Source: Miniphocaeibacter sp012841535 (GTDB taxonomy: Bacteria > Bacillota > Clostridia > Tissierellales > Peptoniphilaceae). Taken from it: DNA of 64,000 bases. The notes below the pieces were generated by a model. It did not search any database and was not told the origin of the DNA. It saw only the letters and a list, made by a program, of their open reading frames with translations. Of this stretch, positions 25,817 through 34,674 are shown one piece after another; the stretch's first letter is position 1; every line of letters begins with the position of its first letter. The stretch lies in NCBI RefSeq assembly GCF_049274025.1, contig NZ_JBASRV010000035.1. One strand, given 5' to 3'. Made by a program: the position numbers and the translations under genes.

Positions 25817-26539
25817 TTCTAATAAATTCTTTATTAATCTAGTGGAACAAATTGTTTCTTCACCATTTTTCATTGTAATTGTTCTGGTTTTTCTGTTAAT
25901 TTCTGAAATATTATATTTATTTACTACTATGGATTCATGACATTTAATTAGTCCCAGTTCTTCATTTGCAATTTCTTTAATCTTTCCATAAAATTCAATT
26001 ATTCCATTATCCAGATGGATTTTAATTTTATGGGGAGTAGTTGAGGTTTCAAAGAACATTATGTCCTTATAGTTTATAAATCTGATTATGTCCCCGTCTT
26101 TAAATTTAAAGACATTTCTACTAATATTTGGATTTTCAACAGCTCTTTCTACTATTGTATTCAAACATTCACTTATGCGTTTTTTCATATTTACCGGGTT
26201 TGATTTTAATATATAGTCCATGGCTTCAACCTTATATTTAAAAGTTAAGTTGGAAAATTCTTCGTAGCCTGTTACAATAATAATTTTTGAAGCTTCGTCA
26301 ATTTGTTTTATTTTATTTCCCAAACTAAATCCGGTTAATTGATGGTGTAGGTTAATGTCTAAAAAATAAATACCGCCAAGTACTTTGTTTTTGTTAATAT
26401 GTTCTATCAGTTCATCTGGGTTAGTAGTAGCTAGGTCTACAGCCATGTCATAACCTTGTAGCAAGGTGAAATTTGTAATATATTCTTTTAATTCTTGAAG
26501 TTGAGTAATGTCATCTTCACAAATATAAATCTTTTGCAT
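25814..26539 (-). CDS. LytTR-family response regulator (AgrA-like)
   Basis: A 241-residue response regulator. The N-terminal receiver has CEDD at residues 7-10, the phospho-acceptor Asp in YFLDINLH and a VTGYEEF switch region. The C-terminal LytTR DNA-binding domain (IRFINYKDIMFFETST and YNISEINRKTRTITMKNG) occupies about residues 140-241. It lies 3 bases after the histidine kinase gene and is co-transcribed with it. LytTR proteins bind paired direct repeats about 21 bp apart, and such a pair lies at 28001-28037 before the divergent ABC operon. Confidence 0.9.
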   Translation of the reverse strand: MQKIYICEDDITQLQELKEYITNFTLLQGYDMAVDLATTNPDELIEHINKNKVLGGIYFLDINLHHQLTGFSLGNKIKQIDEASKIIIVTGYEEFSNLTFKYKVEAMDYILKSNPVNMKKRISECLNTIVERAVENPNISRNVFKFKDGDIIRFINYKDIMFFETSTTPHKIKIHLDNGIIEFYGKIKEIANEELGLIKCHESIVVNKYNISEINRKTRTITMKNGEETICSTRLIKNLLE

Positions 26540-26542
26540 TTT

Positions 26543-27940
26543 CTAATCCTTTATTTCTAATTTGTGTAAAAACTTATTGTTTTCTATTTGTATTTCATGG
26601 GTGACGTTTTTATATTTTGAAAGTATTTCATCTAAAATAGAAAGACCTAAACCACGGTTGTTACCTTTTGTGGAAAAACCTTCCTTTTTTAATTCAAATA
26701 ATTTCTGTATATTTTTTCTACTGTTATTCTCTACAATAATAATCTTGGAGGTTTTTGTTGTAAGAAAAACGACACTAACTTTTCCTTGTCCAAGGTTTTC
26801 CACTTCTTCAATAGCGTTGTCCAGTATTATTCCTAATATTCGAATTAAATCGATGTTTTTTATATTAATAATATCAATATAGTCAGATATATCTAAAAAA
26901 ACATCAACATTTTTTTCTTCCGCTTCCCTTATTTTATTAAAGAGAAAGCCCTTTAAATATTTAATATGAATATTGGAAAGTCTGTCTAAATTAAAGGATT
27001 TATTAAATATTATTTCTTTGTCCTCGTCGGTAATACTATAATAAAAATCTTTAATTCCATCTAGGTCATTTTGTTTGATTAGTCCATTTAAGGTTATTAG
27101 TATATTTTTATAATCATGTCTAAATTTTCTAACTTCATTATAGTTTTTTTCCAGACTATTGTAATAGGAGTCAAGGAATTTTTCTTTTTCCAATTTTACT
27201 ATTAGATGAAGGTATATTCCTATAAAGGTAAACATGGAAATTACTAATAATATTTTCTTTAAGCTATCTTTAATTAAGGACATTTTATATGAATGCTCAA
27301 AAGCTTCTTGGTTAAAATACTCTTGAGGGAAATAGGATTTTATATTTTCAATATCACTTTCACTAAGGTTTAATTTGTCAAAATCATAGTAATCTAAAAT
27401 TACAGGTGATTCAGTAAAACCTGAGACAATTATAACTCTATATACCAGCTGATAATAAACAACAGTAGCTATTATTAAAAATATTGCTAAAAATTTATTA
27501 TTATAGGGGATCTCTATTTTATTAATAAGAAGTAATATTAAGCTTCCTCCTATTAAAAACACAAGTACATTTAATAAATTATACAGTGTTGGTGGATAGT
27601 TTAAAATTGTTAAAACTATATCCAATAAATTTTCCAGTATTACCATAACAAGTATTAAAATACCGGTTAAATTAAGGGACTTAACTAGCTTGTTTTTTAT
27701 AAATATAAGGGAAAAAATAAGGGTTAAAAGAGCTATTGTAGGTATTATTAATTCATAAAGTCTATGTCTTATTAAAACAATTAGAAACATAGAAATAAAT
27801 ACATAAATATAGGATTTAATCTTCAAGTTTTTAAATTTAAATCCCGATAAAATCAATATTCCTAAAAAACAAAACAAGATTTCTGGAATTGTTTGTAGGT
27901 CTAAGTTGTTAATCCATTTTAAAATTTCAATTAATTTCAT
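26543..27940 (-). CDS. GHKL-family sensor histidine kinase (AgrC/ComD-like)
   Basis: A 465-residue kinase. About six N-terminal transmembrane helices cover residues 15-185, and a further helix lies near 235-255. In between is a roughly 50-residue outward loop. The phospho-acceptor motif is VRKFRHDYKNIL. The ATPase has the N-box LGIILDNAIEEV and G-box NNRGLGLSIL, as in HPK10 peptide-sensing kinases. No AgrB protease or obvious AgrD lies next to it, so the ligand is unknown; short membrane peptides upstream are candidates only by proximity. Confidence 0.87.
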   Translation of the reverse strand: MKLIEILKWINNLDLQTIPEILFCFLGILILSGFKFKNLKIKSYIYVFISMFLIVLIRHRLYELIIPTIALLTLIFSLIFIKNKLVKSLNLTGILILVMVILENLLDIVLTILNYPPTLYNLLNVLVFLIGGSLILLLINKIEIPYNNKFLAIFLIIATVVYYQLVYRVIIVSGFTESPVILDYYDFDKLNLSESDIENIKSYFPQEYFNQEAFEHSYKMSLIKDSLKKILLVISMFTFIGIYLHLIVKLEKEKFLDSYYNSLEKNYNEVRKFRHDYKNILITLNGLIKQNDLDGIKDFYYSITDEDKEIIFNKSFNLDRLSNIHIKYLKGFLFNKIREAEEKNVDVFLDISDYIDIINIKNIDLIRILGIILDNAIEEVENLGQGKVSVVFLTTKTSKIIIVENNSRKNIQKLFELKKEGFSTKGNNRGLGLSILDEILSKYKNVTHEIQIENNKFLHKLEIKD

Positions 27941-27971
27941 TTTTATTCCTTGCCTTCTATTTATTACAACT

Positions 27972-27980
27972 ATTATAGCA
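27972..27980 (-). promoter_or_regulatory. Extended -10 promoter for the kinase-regulator operon
   Basis: On the minus strand this reads TGCTATAAT, 32-40 bases before the kinase ATG. It is back-to-back with the direct repeats at 28001-28037, so the regulator could control both directions. Confidence 0.6.
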
Positions 27981-28000
27981 AAGAAGTTCCTTGTTTTAAT

Positions 28001-28037
28001 TTTTAAGCAGCTATTATTTAATTTTAGGCAGTTATGA
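28001..28037. promoter_or_regulatory. Paired direct repeats, likely LytTR regulator site
   Basis: TTTTAAGCAGCTATTA (28001-28016) and TTTTAGGCAGTTATGA (28022-28037) match at 13 of 16 positions and start 21 bp apart, two DNA turns. This is the usual geometry for AgrA/ComE-type regulators. They lie about 70 bp before the ABC ATPase gene and just behind the kinase promoter. Confidence 0.7.
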
Positions 28038-28103
28038 CTTAAATAATAATATTTTATTTTATTACAGTAAGATTGTAGTTACAGATTTATGGAAGGAGTA
28101 AGT

Positions 28104-28991
28104 ATGATTTTAAAAATAGATAATATTTCAAAAAACTTTGGAAGAAAAGTTGCATTAAAGGATATAAGTTTTTCCTTGGAAGATGGAGTATACGGACTAT
28201 TAGGAGACAATGGAGCAGGAAAATCCACTTTAATGAGAATTTTAACTACAGTTTTAAAACCATCATCTGGAAGTGTGGAGGTAGATGGGAATTCTATTAA
28301 GGTCTTAGGCGATAAATACAGGTCATTATTAGGCTATATGCCTCAGGAATTTTTTGTATATCCTACTTTAACTGCCAGAGGTTTTTTAGAATACATGAGT
28401 TCTTTAAAAGGAATTAATGAAAAAAACTTAAAAAATAAAATTGATGAGGTATTAGAATTTGTAAATTTAAAGGATGTAGCAAATAAACGGGTTGTTACTT
28501 TTTCAGGAGGTATGAAAAGAAGAATAGGAATTGCCCAAGCTATTATAAATAATCCTAAAATAATAATTTTAGATGAGCCAACAGCAGGACTTGACCCTCA
28601 AGAAAGAATAAGATTTTTAAATATTTTAGGAGATATGGGGAAAAATAAAATCATTATAATCTCAACCCATATTGTTTCGGAAATTGAGGCTATTTCAAGG
28701 GATGTAATTGTAATGAAAAAGGGAAAACTCGTTGAAAAAGGCGATATAGATACATTAGTTGAAACAATGGCTAGTAAGGTTTGGGAAGCTGAAGTAGAAC
28801 AAAATGACTTAAAGGAAATTGAGAAAAACAATCCGATTATTAAAATGAAAAGAAAGAATGAAAAAATTAGAATAAGGTATGTTGGTGAAAAAATAAAGGA
28901 AATAGAAAATAAAAAAGTTTTACCTACCTTGGAAGATTACTATGTTTACAACAATAATAAAATTGGAGGAGAAAATGAAAAAATTGATTAA
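28104..28991 (+). CDS. ABC transporter ATP-binding protein (LytTR-linked exporter/immunity type)
   Basis: A 295-residue ATPase. Walker A is GDNGAGKST, the Q-loop segment is YMPQEFFVYP, the signature is SGGMKRRIGIAQA, and Walker B is IIILDEPTAGLDP. THIVSEIE follows. The C-terminal extension of about 70 residues is usual for the NatA/CcmA-like group. Start ATG 28104 is preferred because GGAAGGAGT precedes it; ATG 28089 is upstream of that site. It overlaps the following lipoprotein gene and begins a four-gene operon. Confidence 0.9.
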   Translation: MILKIDNISKNFGRKVALKDISFSLEDGVYGLLGDNGAGKSTLMRILTTVLKPSSGSVEVDGNSIKVLGDKYRSLLGYMPQEFFVYPTLTARGFLEYMSSLKGINEKNLKNKIDEVLEFVNLKDVANKRVVTFSGGMKRRIGIAQAIINNPKIIILDEPTAGLDPQERIRFLNILGDMGKNKIIIISTHIVSEIEAISRDVIVMKKGKLVEKGDIDTLVETMASKVWEAEVEQNDLKEIEKNNPIIKMKRKNEKIRIRYVGEKIKEIENKKVLPTLEDYYVYNNNKIGGENEKID

Positions 28992-29565
28992 ATTGACAGT
29001 TTTGGCTTGTACGGTTTTAGCCTTAACAGCCTGTGGAAATAGGGAAGGAAACGATGATGATTATATGAACAATAAAACTGAACCTACAAAAAATGTAGAA
29101 AGTGTTATGGAAAAAATAGAGGCTGATGATGAACTTTTAGAAAAGCAAATAGAGGAATTTAGAAAGGAAAGGGATAAGGATAAATATATTAAGGAAGAAG
29201 ACGGAATGATTATTGGAACACAGCCAAATGAAGAGGATTATATTAAGGGCTTTGATGAAGTGAGAAAGGTAGAACCTAAACTTCCTGATGATTTAGAAGA
29301 GGCTTATGAAGAAGTGGAAAGGTATTTGGTAGAGGATAAAAAAGTAGAACAGAAAACACGAATTTTATATTATTTACCTGCAGATCCAAGAGTGTATAAG
29401 GTTTATATTGATGAAGATAAGGGAAAACTTCAAGGCTATGATAATGAAAATATTATAGTTATGGAGTATTTAGATGGGGATACTTGGAAGTTTGTTTATG
29501 TTGCAAAGGAAAATAAGGAAGGGCAATGGAAATTTGTTCACGATGGTATTAATCATAAAGAATAG
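28975..29565 (+). CDS. Acidic lipoprotein of the ABC operon
   Basis: A 196-residue predicted lipoprotein (signal MKKLIKLTVLACTVLALTAC, lipobox LTAC) with a long charged, Glu/Asp/Lys-rich region. A C-terminal folded part has Trp/Tyr (DGDTWKFVYVAKENKEGQWK). No named family is recognised. ATG 28975 follows TTGGAGGAG and lies inside the end of the ATPase gene. The position inside an ABC operon suggests a surface accessory for the transporter or an immunity-type lipoprotein (inference). Confidence 0.7.
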   Translation: MKKLIKLTVLACTVLALTACGNREGNDDDYMNNKTEPTKNVESVMEKIEADDELLEKQIEEFRKERDKDKYIKEEDGMIIGTQPNEEDYIKGFDEVRKVEPKLPDDLEEAYEEVERYLVEDKKVEQKTRILYYLPADPRVYKVYIDEDKGKLQGYDNENIIVMEYLDGDTWKFVYVAKENKEGQWKFVHDGINHKE

Positions 29566-29574
29566 GAAAATACT

Positions 29575-30780
29575 ATGCAAGTAAAATTTGAACTTGAAAA
29601 ATTATTTAATAAGGTAACTATTTTAGCTATGATTTGCATGATAATACTTACTGTATTTCATGGCCTTATTTCCTTTGGAAAGTGGGAAGAAACCTATGTC
29701 CATAAATATAAGACAGTTAAGGGGAAATTAGCTTATTGGTCTTACTTAAATGTTTCCAAGGAGTACGAGGGAGAATTAAATCAGGAATATTTAAATAGAT
29801 TCGCTAAGGATTTTCAAAATAGTAAAGAAAGGAAAGCTATTGAAAGTGGCAAAATCTACCAGTGGACTAAATATTCTTTAGCAAGGGATTTTATTTTACC
29901 AGTGGTCATTAATGAGAGTATTAGTCAAAATAGTAAGTTGGATTTTAGTAAAGAAAATCTTAAAGATGTTAATAGTTTCTATAAAAAATTTAAAAAAGAA
30001 GCTATTACCAATATGAAATTGGAAAATAAATTAATTGGTTTTTCAAAATATACAGATGAACAATTAAAAGTAGTAGAAAATAAAATAAATAATATTAAAA
30101 CTCCAATTACAATAAAATATACAGAAGGTTTAAAAAACTTTTTAATATATTATAAAACGGATTATCTTCTTTTTTGCCTAGTCTTAGTTTTTGGCTTAAG
30201 TAGCTTGTTTTCAAAGGATTCAAACTCCGGTGTCGATGAGTTGTCCTTGTCGACTAAAACCGGTAAGGGGAAAAACTTAAATTCCAGATGGATGGCAGGT
30301 AATCTTTTCATTCTTTTAGGACATGGAGTTTATGTTTTAACACTTTTTATTACCCATGGATTAATAGGAAGTTTACATGGACTTGGAGCATCAATTCAAA
30401 TTTTAGAAGAAACTTCTGCTTTTAATATAAACATATTTCAGGGGATATTGTTAGTAATTTTTTGTGGGCTACTTGGTGGTTTAGTTATTGGAAATCTTAT
30501 TATGGTTATTTCAATTTATAGTAAAAATATGAAGTTTACAATTTTAACGACAGGTCTTATTTTATTTTTTATGAATAATTTTGTTAAGACGCAAAATTCC
30601 TTTAAGCAGTTATTACCATTAAATTTTAATAATAAAATGGCCTTACTTAGGTCCGGTAATTACTTTTTCATTGGTGACACTGCAATACCATATTTTATAA
30701 TTGTTTTTATTTTATCTCTTATATATATTTTAGTTTTTTATACCTTAACTAGAATAAAATTTAAAAGATATTATCTGTAA
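29575..30780 (+). CDS. ABC transporter permease (first of two)
   Basis: A 401-residue membrane protein. One N-terminal helix is followed by a large extracytoplasmic domain of about 150 residues, and then five helices. This ABC-2-like layout is typical of permeases beside CcmA-type ATPases. It is weakly similar in plan to the following gene: both have a TYAEGW/TYTEGL-like segment before helix 2 and an L[SD]xLSxxTxxGK cytoplasmic loop (VDELSLSTKTGKGKNLNSRW here). Substrate unknown. Confidence 0.78.
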   Translation: MQVKFELEKLFNKVTILAMICMIILTVFHGLISFGKWEETYVHKYKTVKGKLAYWSYLNVSKEYEGELNQEYLNRFAKDFQNSKERKAIESGKIYQWTKYSLARDFILPVVINESISQNSKLDFSKENLKDVNSFYKKFKKEAITNMKLENKLIGFSKYTDEQLKVVENKINNIKTPITIKYTEGLKNFLIYYKTDYLLFCLVLVFGLSSLFSKDSNSGVDELSLSTKTGKGKNLNSRWMAGNLFILLGHGVYVLTLFITHGLIGSLHGLGASIQILEETSAFNINIFQGILLVIFCGLLGGLVIGNLIMVISIYSKNMKFTILTTGLILFFMNNFVKTQNSFKQLLPLNFNNKMALLRSGNYFFIGDTAIPYFIIVFILSLIYILVFYTLTRIKFKRYYL

Positions 30781-30790
30781 GAGGTGAAGA

Positions 30791-31954
30791 ATGAAAAGTT
30801 TAATAAGAGCTGAAAGTAAAAGGGTTTTAAACAGAAATATCTTTATTTTAATAATAGTAATAATAATATTATTCTCTGTAATTTCCGGACTTATGGGGCT
30901 AAATTCCTATAAGGTAATTTCAGGAAATAAAATTTTATATACGGCAAAAGAAAACCTTAGAAGAAGTAAAAAAGAAAGTAAATATACTTTTTTAGACAAG
31001 GAGTTTATTTCAAGTCTAAAAGATAAAAAAATAGATAATATACAATTTTATAAGAACATAGACAAGATATTGGTAAAAAATTATGACTTAATATCCTATT
31101 CTGAGCTTACAGAAAGTAGAGCTAAGGATTTTTATAATAAAAGATTAATTAATATAAAGAAAAACTTAGAGGGAGATGGAGAAAAGGATTATTCTAAAAA
31201 AGATATAAAATATCTGCTTCAAAAAGCCAATAAAATAAAAAAACCCATTCAAATGGATTATGCTGAAGGGTGGAAAAATATTAACAGGGATTTAGGTATG
31301 TTAGTCCTTTTATTAATAATAATTTCCTCTATAGTTATTCTTCAAATATTTGGTAAAATAGATAAATTTAATATGGATGAACTATCTAGGACAACAAGAA
31401 AAGGGAAAATGGAGTTAAGTATTGCTAAGGTAATTGTGGCTATTAAAATTTCTTTAATTATATATTTTACGGGAATTTTAATACTTTTAATAGTAAATGG
31501 AATTATTTATGGCTTTGAAGGTTTTTCAATGTCAATTCAAAGTAATCCAACTTACTTATATTCCATATTTAAAATAAACTATTTACAGCAGTTTTTAATA
31601 AATGTTTCTTTAGGCTTAGTGGCATTATTATTTATGGTAGGATTTGTATTGTTTGTGACAGCTGTAACTAAAAATCTTTTAATTGGTGGGGTAATTACAG
31701 TGTTTTTTTGGGCCTTGATGTTTGTATTTGAAATGCTTAAGGACTATGAAATAAACCATTATTTTGCGAATTTCCTCCCAATTAAAATGACGGATTTTAC
31801 TATGCACTATAATGCTAACGATATTTATAAAATATTTGATAATAGGTATAATTCAATTATTTGGACTATTATGGTTACAATTTTAATATCACTTATATTA
31901 TTTATTTTAAGTTATTTAATTTATGTATTTAGACAGAATAAAGAAAGAACATAG
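30791..31954 (+). CDS. ABC transporter permease (second of two)
   Basis: A 387-residue permease with the same architecture as its neighbour: one helix, a Lys-rich outer domain of about 140 residues, then five helices. Its MDELSRTTRKGKMELSIAKV loop parallels the first permease, so the two probably form a heterodimer with the ATPase at 28104. GAGGTGAAG precedes ATG 30791. It is the last gene of the operon, ending at a convergent hairpin. Confidence 0.78.
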   Translation: MKSLIRAESKRVLNRNIFILIIVIIILFSVISGLMGLNSYKVISGNKILYTAKENLRRSKKESKYTFLDKEFISSLKDKKIDNIQFYKNIDKILVKNYDLISYSELTESRAKDFYNKRLINIKKNLEGDGEKDYSKKDIKYLLQKANKIKKPIQMDYAEGWKNINRDLGMLVLLLIIISSIVILQIFGKIDKFNMDELSRTTRKGKMELSIAKVIVAIKISLIIYFTGILILLIVNGIIYGFEGFSMSIQSNPTYLYSIFKINYLQQFLINVSLGLVALLFMVGFVLFVTAVTKNLLIGGVITVFFWALMFVFEMLKDYEINHYFANFLPIKMTDFTMHYNANDIYKIFDNRYNSIIWTIMVTILISLILFILSYLIYVFRQNKERT

Positions 31955-31974
31955 GCTACTTTAGTCTATGTTCT
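31946..31974. terminator. Hairpin between the ABC operon and the amidohydrolase pseudogene
   Basis: A 12-bp stem (31946-31957 with 31963-31974, one wobble) overlaps both converging stop codons. There is no long T run, so termination strength is uncertain. Confidence 0.65.
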
Positions 31975-32755
31975 CCTCTTAAAATTCTTCCGGCATCAAC
32001 TTCTATATATCTATCTTCTTTATTTGTTATTTCTCCTGCAACAAATACATAATCAAAACCGGTTGCATATTCCATTGAGTTTATATAATTTGAATTGTTT
32101 TTTATGTTTTCTAAATCGAATATAACTAAATCGGCATCATAAGCAACTTTAATTTTCCCCCTTATTTCCTATATTAAATACTTCTGTAGGAAAACCGGTA
32201 ATTTTATAGATACCTTCTTCTAAAGAAAGAAGCTTTTTTCTATTAATATAAATTTCTAAAAATCTTGCAAAGGAACCGTATTGTCTAGGGTGAATAAGAC
32301 CGCCTTTAGGAAAAATTGAATCCGAGATTATAAAGGTAAAGGGTAGTTTAATAATATTTTCAACGTCATTTTCACAAAGGCTAAAATTAACCATGGAAAC
32401 TTTTAAACTCTCCTCTATTAGTAAATCAAAAGCAAAATCATAAGAATCTTTATTTTTCTCTTTAGCAATTTCAGAAACTAATTTCCCAATATATTTTTGG
32501 TTTTTATCTAAGTCGACAGTAGTAATCATTACCGATTCCCAACCAATTAAATAAAGAATATTATCAAAATCCTCTTGGTCTTTACTTAGTATATTTTTAC
32601 AGCTTTTCCTTTGCATCTATTATAGTTTTTGCTTTTTTATTAATATTCTTTCCGATTTTTATAATTTTTCCTTTGTCAACACAAATATCTCCAATATAGC
32701 CGGGAGAATTTGTACCATCAACAATATATGCGTTTTTAATAATTAATTGTAGAAT
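31956..32755 (-). pseudogene. Remnant of an N-acyl-D-amino-acid deacylase/amidohydrolase
   Basis: Three pieces of one gene are visible on the minus strand. 32755-32597 encodes LIIKNAYIVDGTNSPGYIGD and then IIDAKEKL, the standard amidohydrolase N-terminus, but with an ATT where the start should be. 32616-32149 encodes the C-terminal half (FAFDLLIEE, GGLIHPRQYGSFARFLEIYI, LLSLEEGIYKITGFP). Another frame at 32160-31956 encodes KIKVAYDADLVIFDLENI to GRILRGEHRLK. The catalytic core with its metal His residues (about 270 codons) is deleted, and the last shift is at a GGGGG run near 32155-32159. The gene is dead. Confidence 0.85.
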
Positions 32756-32782
32756 AATATCACTCCTAGTTTGTTTAAATAA

Positions 32783-33460
32783 TTATAGCAAAATCTTATT
32801 AAGTTCTATTAAATTCCTAATAATATAATTTACCTTTAAATCTTTAGGTTTTTCATATTCGTTAATGTTATACCAACAAGTGTCTATATTATTGTTTTTA
32901 GCCCCAAGTATGTCGGCTTGTAAACTGTCACCAATAAATAAAATTTCCTCCGGTTTTAATTTACTTCTCTTTAAACATTCTTTAAAAAAACTATTACTTG
33001 GTTTATCGTAACCAATGTCATCGGAAACGAATAAATCAGTAAAATAATCCAACAAATTTGCGTGTTTCAGTCTATTTATTTGCATCTCTAATATTCCATT
33101 TGAAGCAGCATATATCTTATATTTTTTAGAAAGAGTACCTATTACTTGAGAGGCGTTAGGCTCTGTAATATATTCTTGTCCTAAATTTTTTTCAAATACC
33201 TTTTGAAAGCTATAATATGAAAAATCTATATTTAATTTTTCAAATAGTATTTTAAATCTTGAATTTAAAACATCCTGGACGGATATTTCCCCACTTTTTT
33301 GTTTTTTCCATAAATCCTTGCTAATTTCCCTATAAAGTTCATGTATGGACCTTGAATAATGTAAGTTACATATTTTAAAACTTTCTTTAAAGGCTGCAAG
33401 GCTACATTTTTCAAAATCAAAAATAGTATCATCAATATCAAAAAATAATGCTTTGTACAT
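32783..33460 (-). CDS. HAD-superfamily hydrolase (YjjG-like nucleotidase)
   Basis: A 225-residue HAD phosphatase with motif I FFDIDDTIFDF (residues 6-16), motif II YAASNG, and motif III/IV EEILFIGDSLQADILGAKN. The cap domain and length fit the YjjG noncanonical pyrimidine nucleotidase subgroup, which dephosphorylates modified nucleoside monophosphates. The substrate is inferred. It starts at ATG 33460 and diverges from the radical SAM gene. Confidence 0.85.
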   Translation of the reverse strand: MYKALFFDIDDTIFDFEKCSLAAFKESFKICNLHYSRSIHELYREISKDLWKKQKSGEISVQDVLNSRFKILFEKLNIDFSYYSFQKVFEKNLGQEYITEPNASQVIGTLSKKYKIYAASNGILEMQINRLKHANLLDYFTDLFVSDDIGYDKPSNSFFKECLKRSKLKPEEILFIGDSLQADILGAKNNNIDTCWYNINEYEKPKDLKVNYIIRNLIELNKILL

Positions 33461-33557
33461 TTACTCACCTTGAATTCTAATATTTACCTATATTATTTCA
33501 TATTATTACCTAATATGCTATTTTATGGGTAAATAATCTAAGAGAGTTGGTGGAAAT

Positions 33558-34472
33558 ATGGCTAATAGAGAATTTATTAAAAGGGCTAAAAAATATCTAG
33601 AGGAAATCTACAAGCCCTATAATAATAAAATTTATGTACCAATGCCGGAAACAAGAAATTTATTTTTGCCGGTAACTATTGGTTGCTCCTATAATAAATG
33701 TTTATATTGTGGATTAAATAAAAATATTAGGTTTGAAAAAATATCTTTAGAAGAAATAGAAGAGAATTTAAAAAAGTTACAGTTTATAACTCAATATAAT
33801 AGAAGAAAGGTAGAAAAGTTTAATTTATTAGGAGGAAATCCCCTAGTATTAGAAACTGAGTATTTAGTAGAAATATCAAGGCTCATAAGAAAGTATTTTC
33901 CAAAAGTAAAATATATAAGCTCCTTTTCCAGAGTAGACGATATTTTAAGAAAAAGCCATGAGGAGTTAGTCTTATTAAAAGAAAGTAAATTTAATCGTTT
34001 ATCCCTAGGAATTGAATCCGGTTCAGATAAAATATTGGAGTTTCAAAGAAAAGGCGTTACTTCTAAGGATAATTTAGCTGCTATGAGAAAATTGGAAAAA
34101 GTTAAACTTGACTACTCTGCCTATATAATATTAGGCTTTGGTGGAGTTGAATATTCAAGGGAAAATGCTATTGAAACAGCAAGGCTTTTAAATAAAGTTC
34201 ACCCTTTTGAGCTCGTAGTAGTAAATTTAGTTTATTTTCCCAATGCTCCTCTATTGGAAAAAGTAAGGACAGGTGAATTTAAAAGATTAAGTCCTTTGCA
34301 ATCTTTAGAGGAGGAATATTTACTTTTATATAAATTAGAAATGGAAAATGTAGTATTTAACGCTACCCATAAAAACAATACAATAGCAATAAAAGGAAAA
34401 TTACCAGAACATAAAAATATCATGCTTAAGGAAATAGAGAAAAATATTAAAAAATATAGTCTGAAATTGTAA
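33558..34472 (+). CDS. Radical SAM protein
   Basis: A 304-residue radical SAM enzyme. The cluster motif is CSYNKCLYC at about residues 38-46, followed by the Gly-rich LLGGNPL segment and GIESGSDKIL, which place it among Elp3/B12-independent radical SAM proteins. There is no second Fe-S motif and no accessory domain, so the reaction is unknown. ATG 33558 follows GTTGGTGG. It is read away from the HAD gene and ends before the rsgA leader. Confidence 0.83.
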   Translation: MANREFIKRAKKYLEEIYKPYNNKIYVPMPETRNLFLPVTIGCSYNKCLYCGLNKNIRFEKISLEEIEENLKKLQFITQYNRRKVEKFNLLGGNPLVLETEYLVEISRLIRKYFPKVKYISSFSRVDDILRKSHEELVLLKESKFNRLSLGIESGSDKILEFQRKGVTSKDNLAAMRKLEKVKLDYSAYIILGFGGVEYSRENAIETARLLNKVHPFELVVVNLVYFPNAPLLEKVRTGEFKRLSPLQSLEEEYLLLYKLEMENVVFNATHKNNTIAIKGKLPEHKNIMLKEIEKNIKKYSLKL

Positions 34473-34518
34473 AAAGCCAAGAAAGTAGGTATTTTAGAAT
34501 AGTATTTGGCAATAATTA

Positions 34519-34527
34519 TGGTAGAAT
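34519..34527 (+). promoter_or_regulatory. Extended -10 promoter for the rsgA leader
   Basis: TGGTAGAAT is a near-consensus extended -10, giving a predicted leader of about 140 bases before rsgA. Confidence 0.5.
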
Positions 34528-34564
34528 GTAATATATATTAATAATACTAAGGAGGTGTTGTATT

Positions 34565-34621
34565 ATGTTGAAAATAGGTGTATTGGATATTGTTACAAAC
34601 TGGGAGGTTTGTAATATATAA
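34565..34621 (+). CDS. Possible 18-residue leader peptide upstream of rsgA
   Basis: AAGGAGGTG lies just before ATG 34565, which opens MLKIGVLDIVTNWEVCNI and a TAA. The ribosome site is as strong as any in the window. The end of the peptide overlaps the 5' arm of a GGGAGGTTT/AAGCCTCCC hairpin (34602-34634). A second hairpin follows at 34638-34660, just before the rsgA ribosome site. It may be a regulatory upstream peptide. Confidence 0.4.
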   Translation: MLKIGVLDIVTNWEVCNI

Positions 34622-34660
34622 GAATAAGCCTCCCGGGAAAATCAAAAGATAATTGATTTT
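34602..34660 (+). promoter_or_regulatory. Two consecutive RNA hairpins in the rsgA leader
   Basis: Hairpin A: GGGAGGTTT (34602-34610) with AAGCCTCCC (34626-34634), one wobble. Hairpin B: AAAATCAA (34638-34645) with TTGATTTT (34653-34660), perfect. Hairpin B ends next to the rsgA ribosome site at 34661-34667. Confidence 0.5.
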
Positions 34661-34674
34661 TAGGAGGAAAATAA

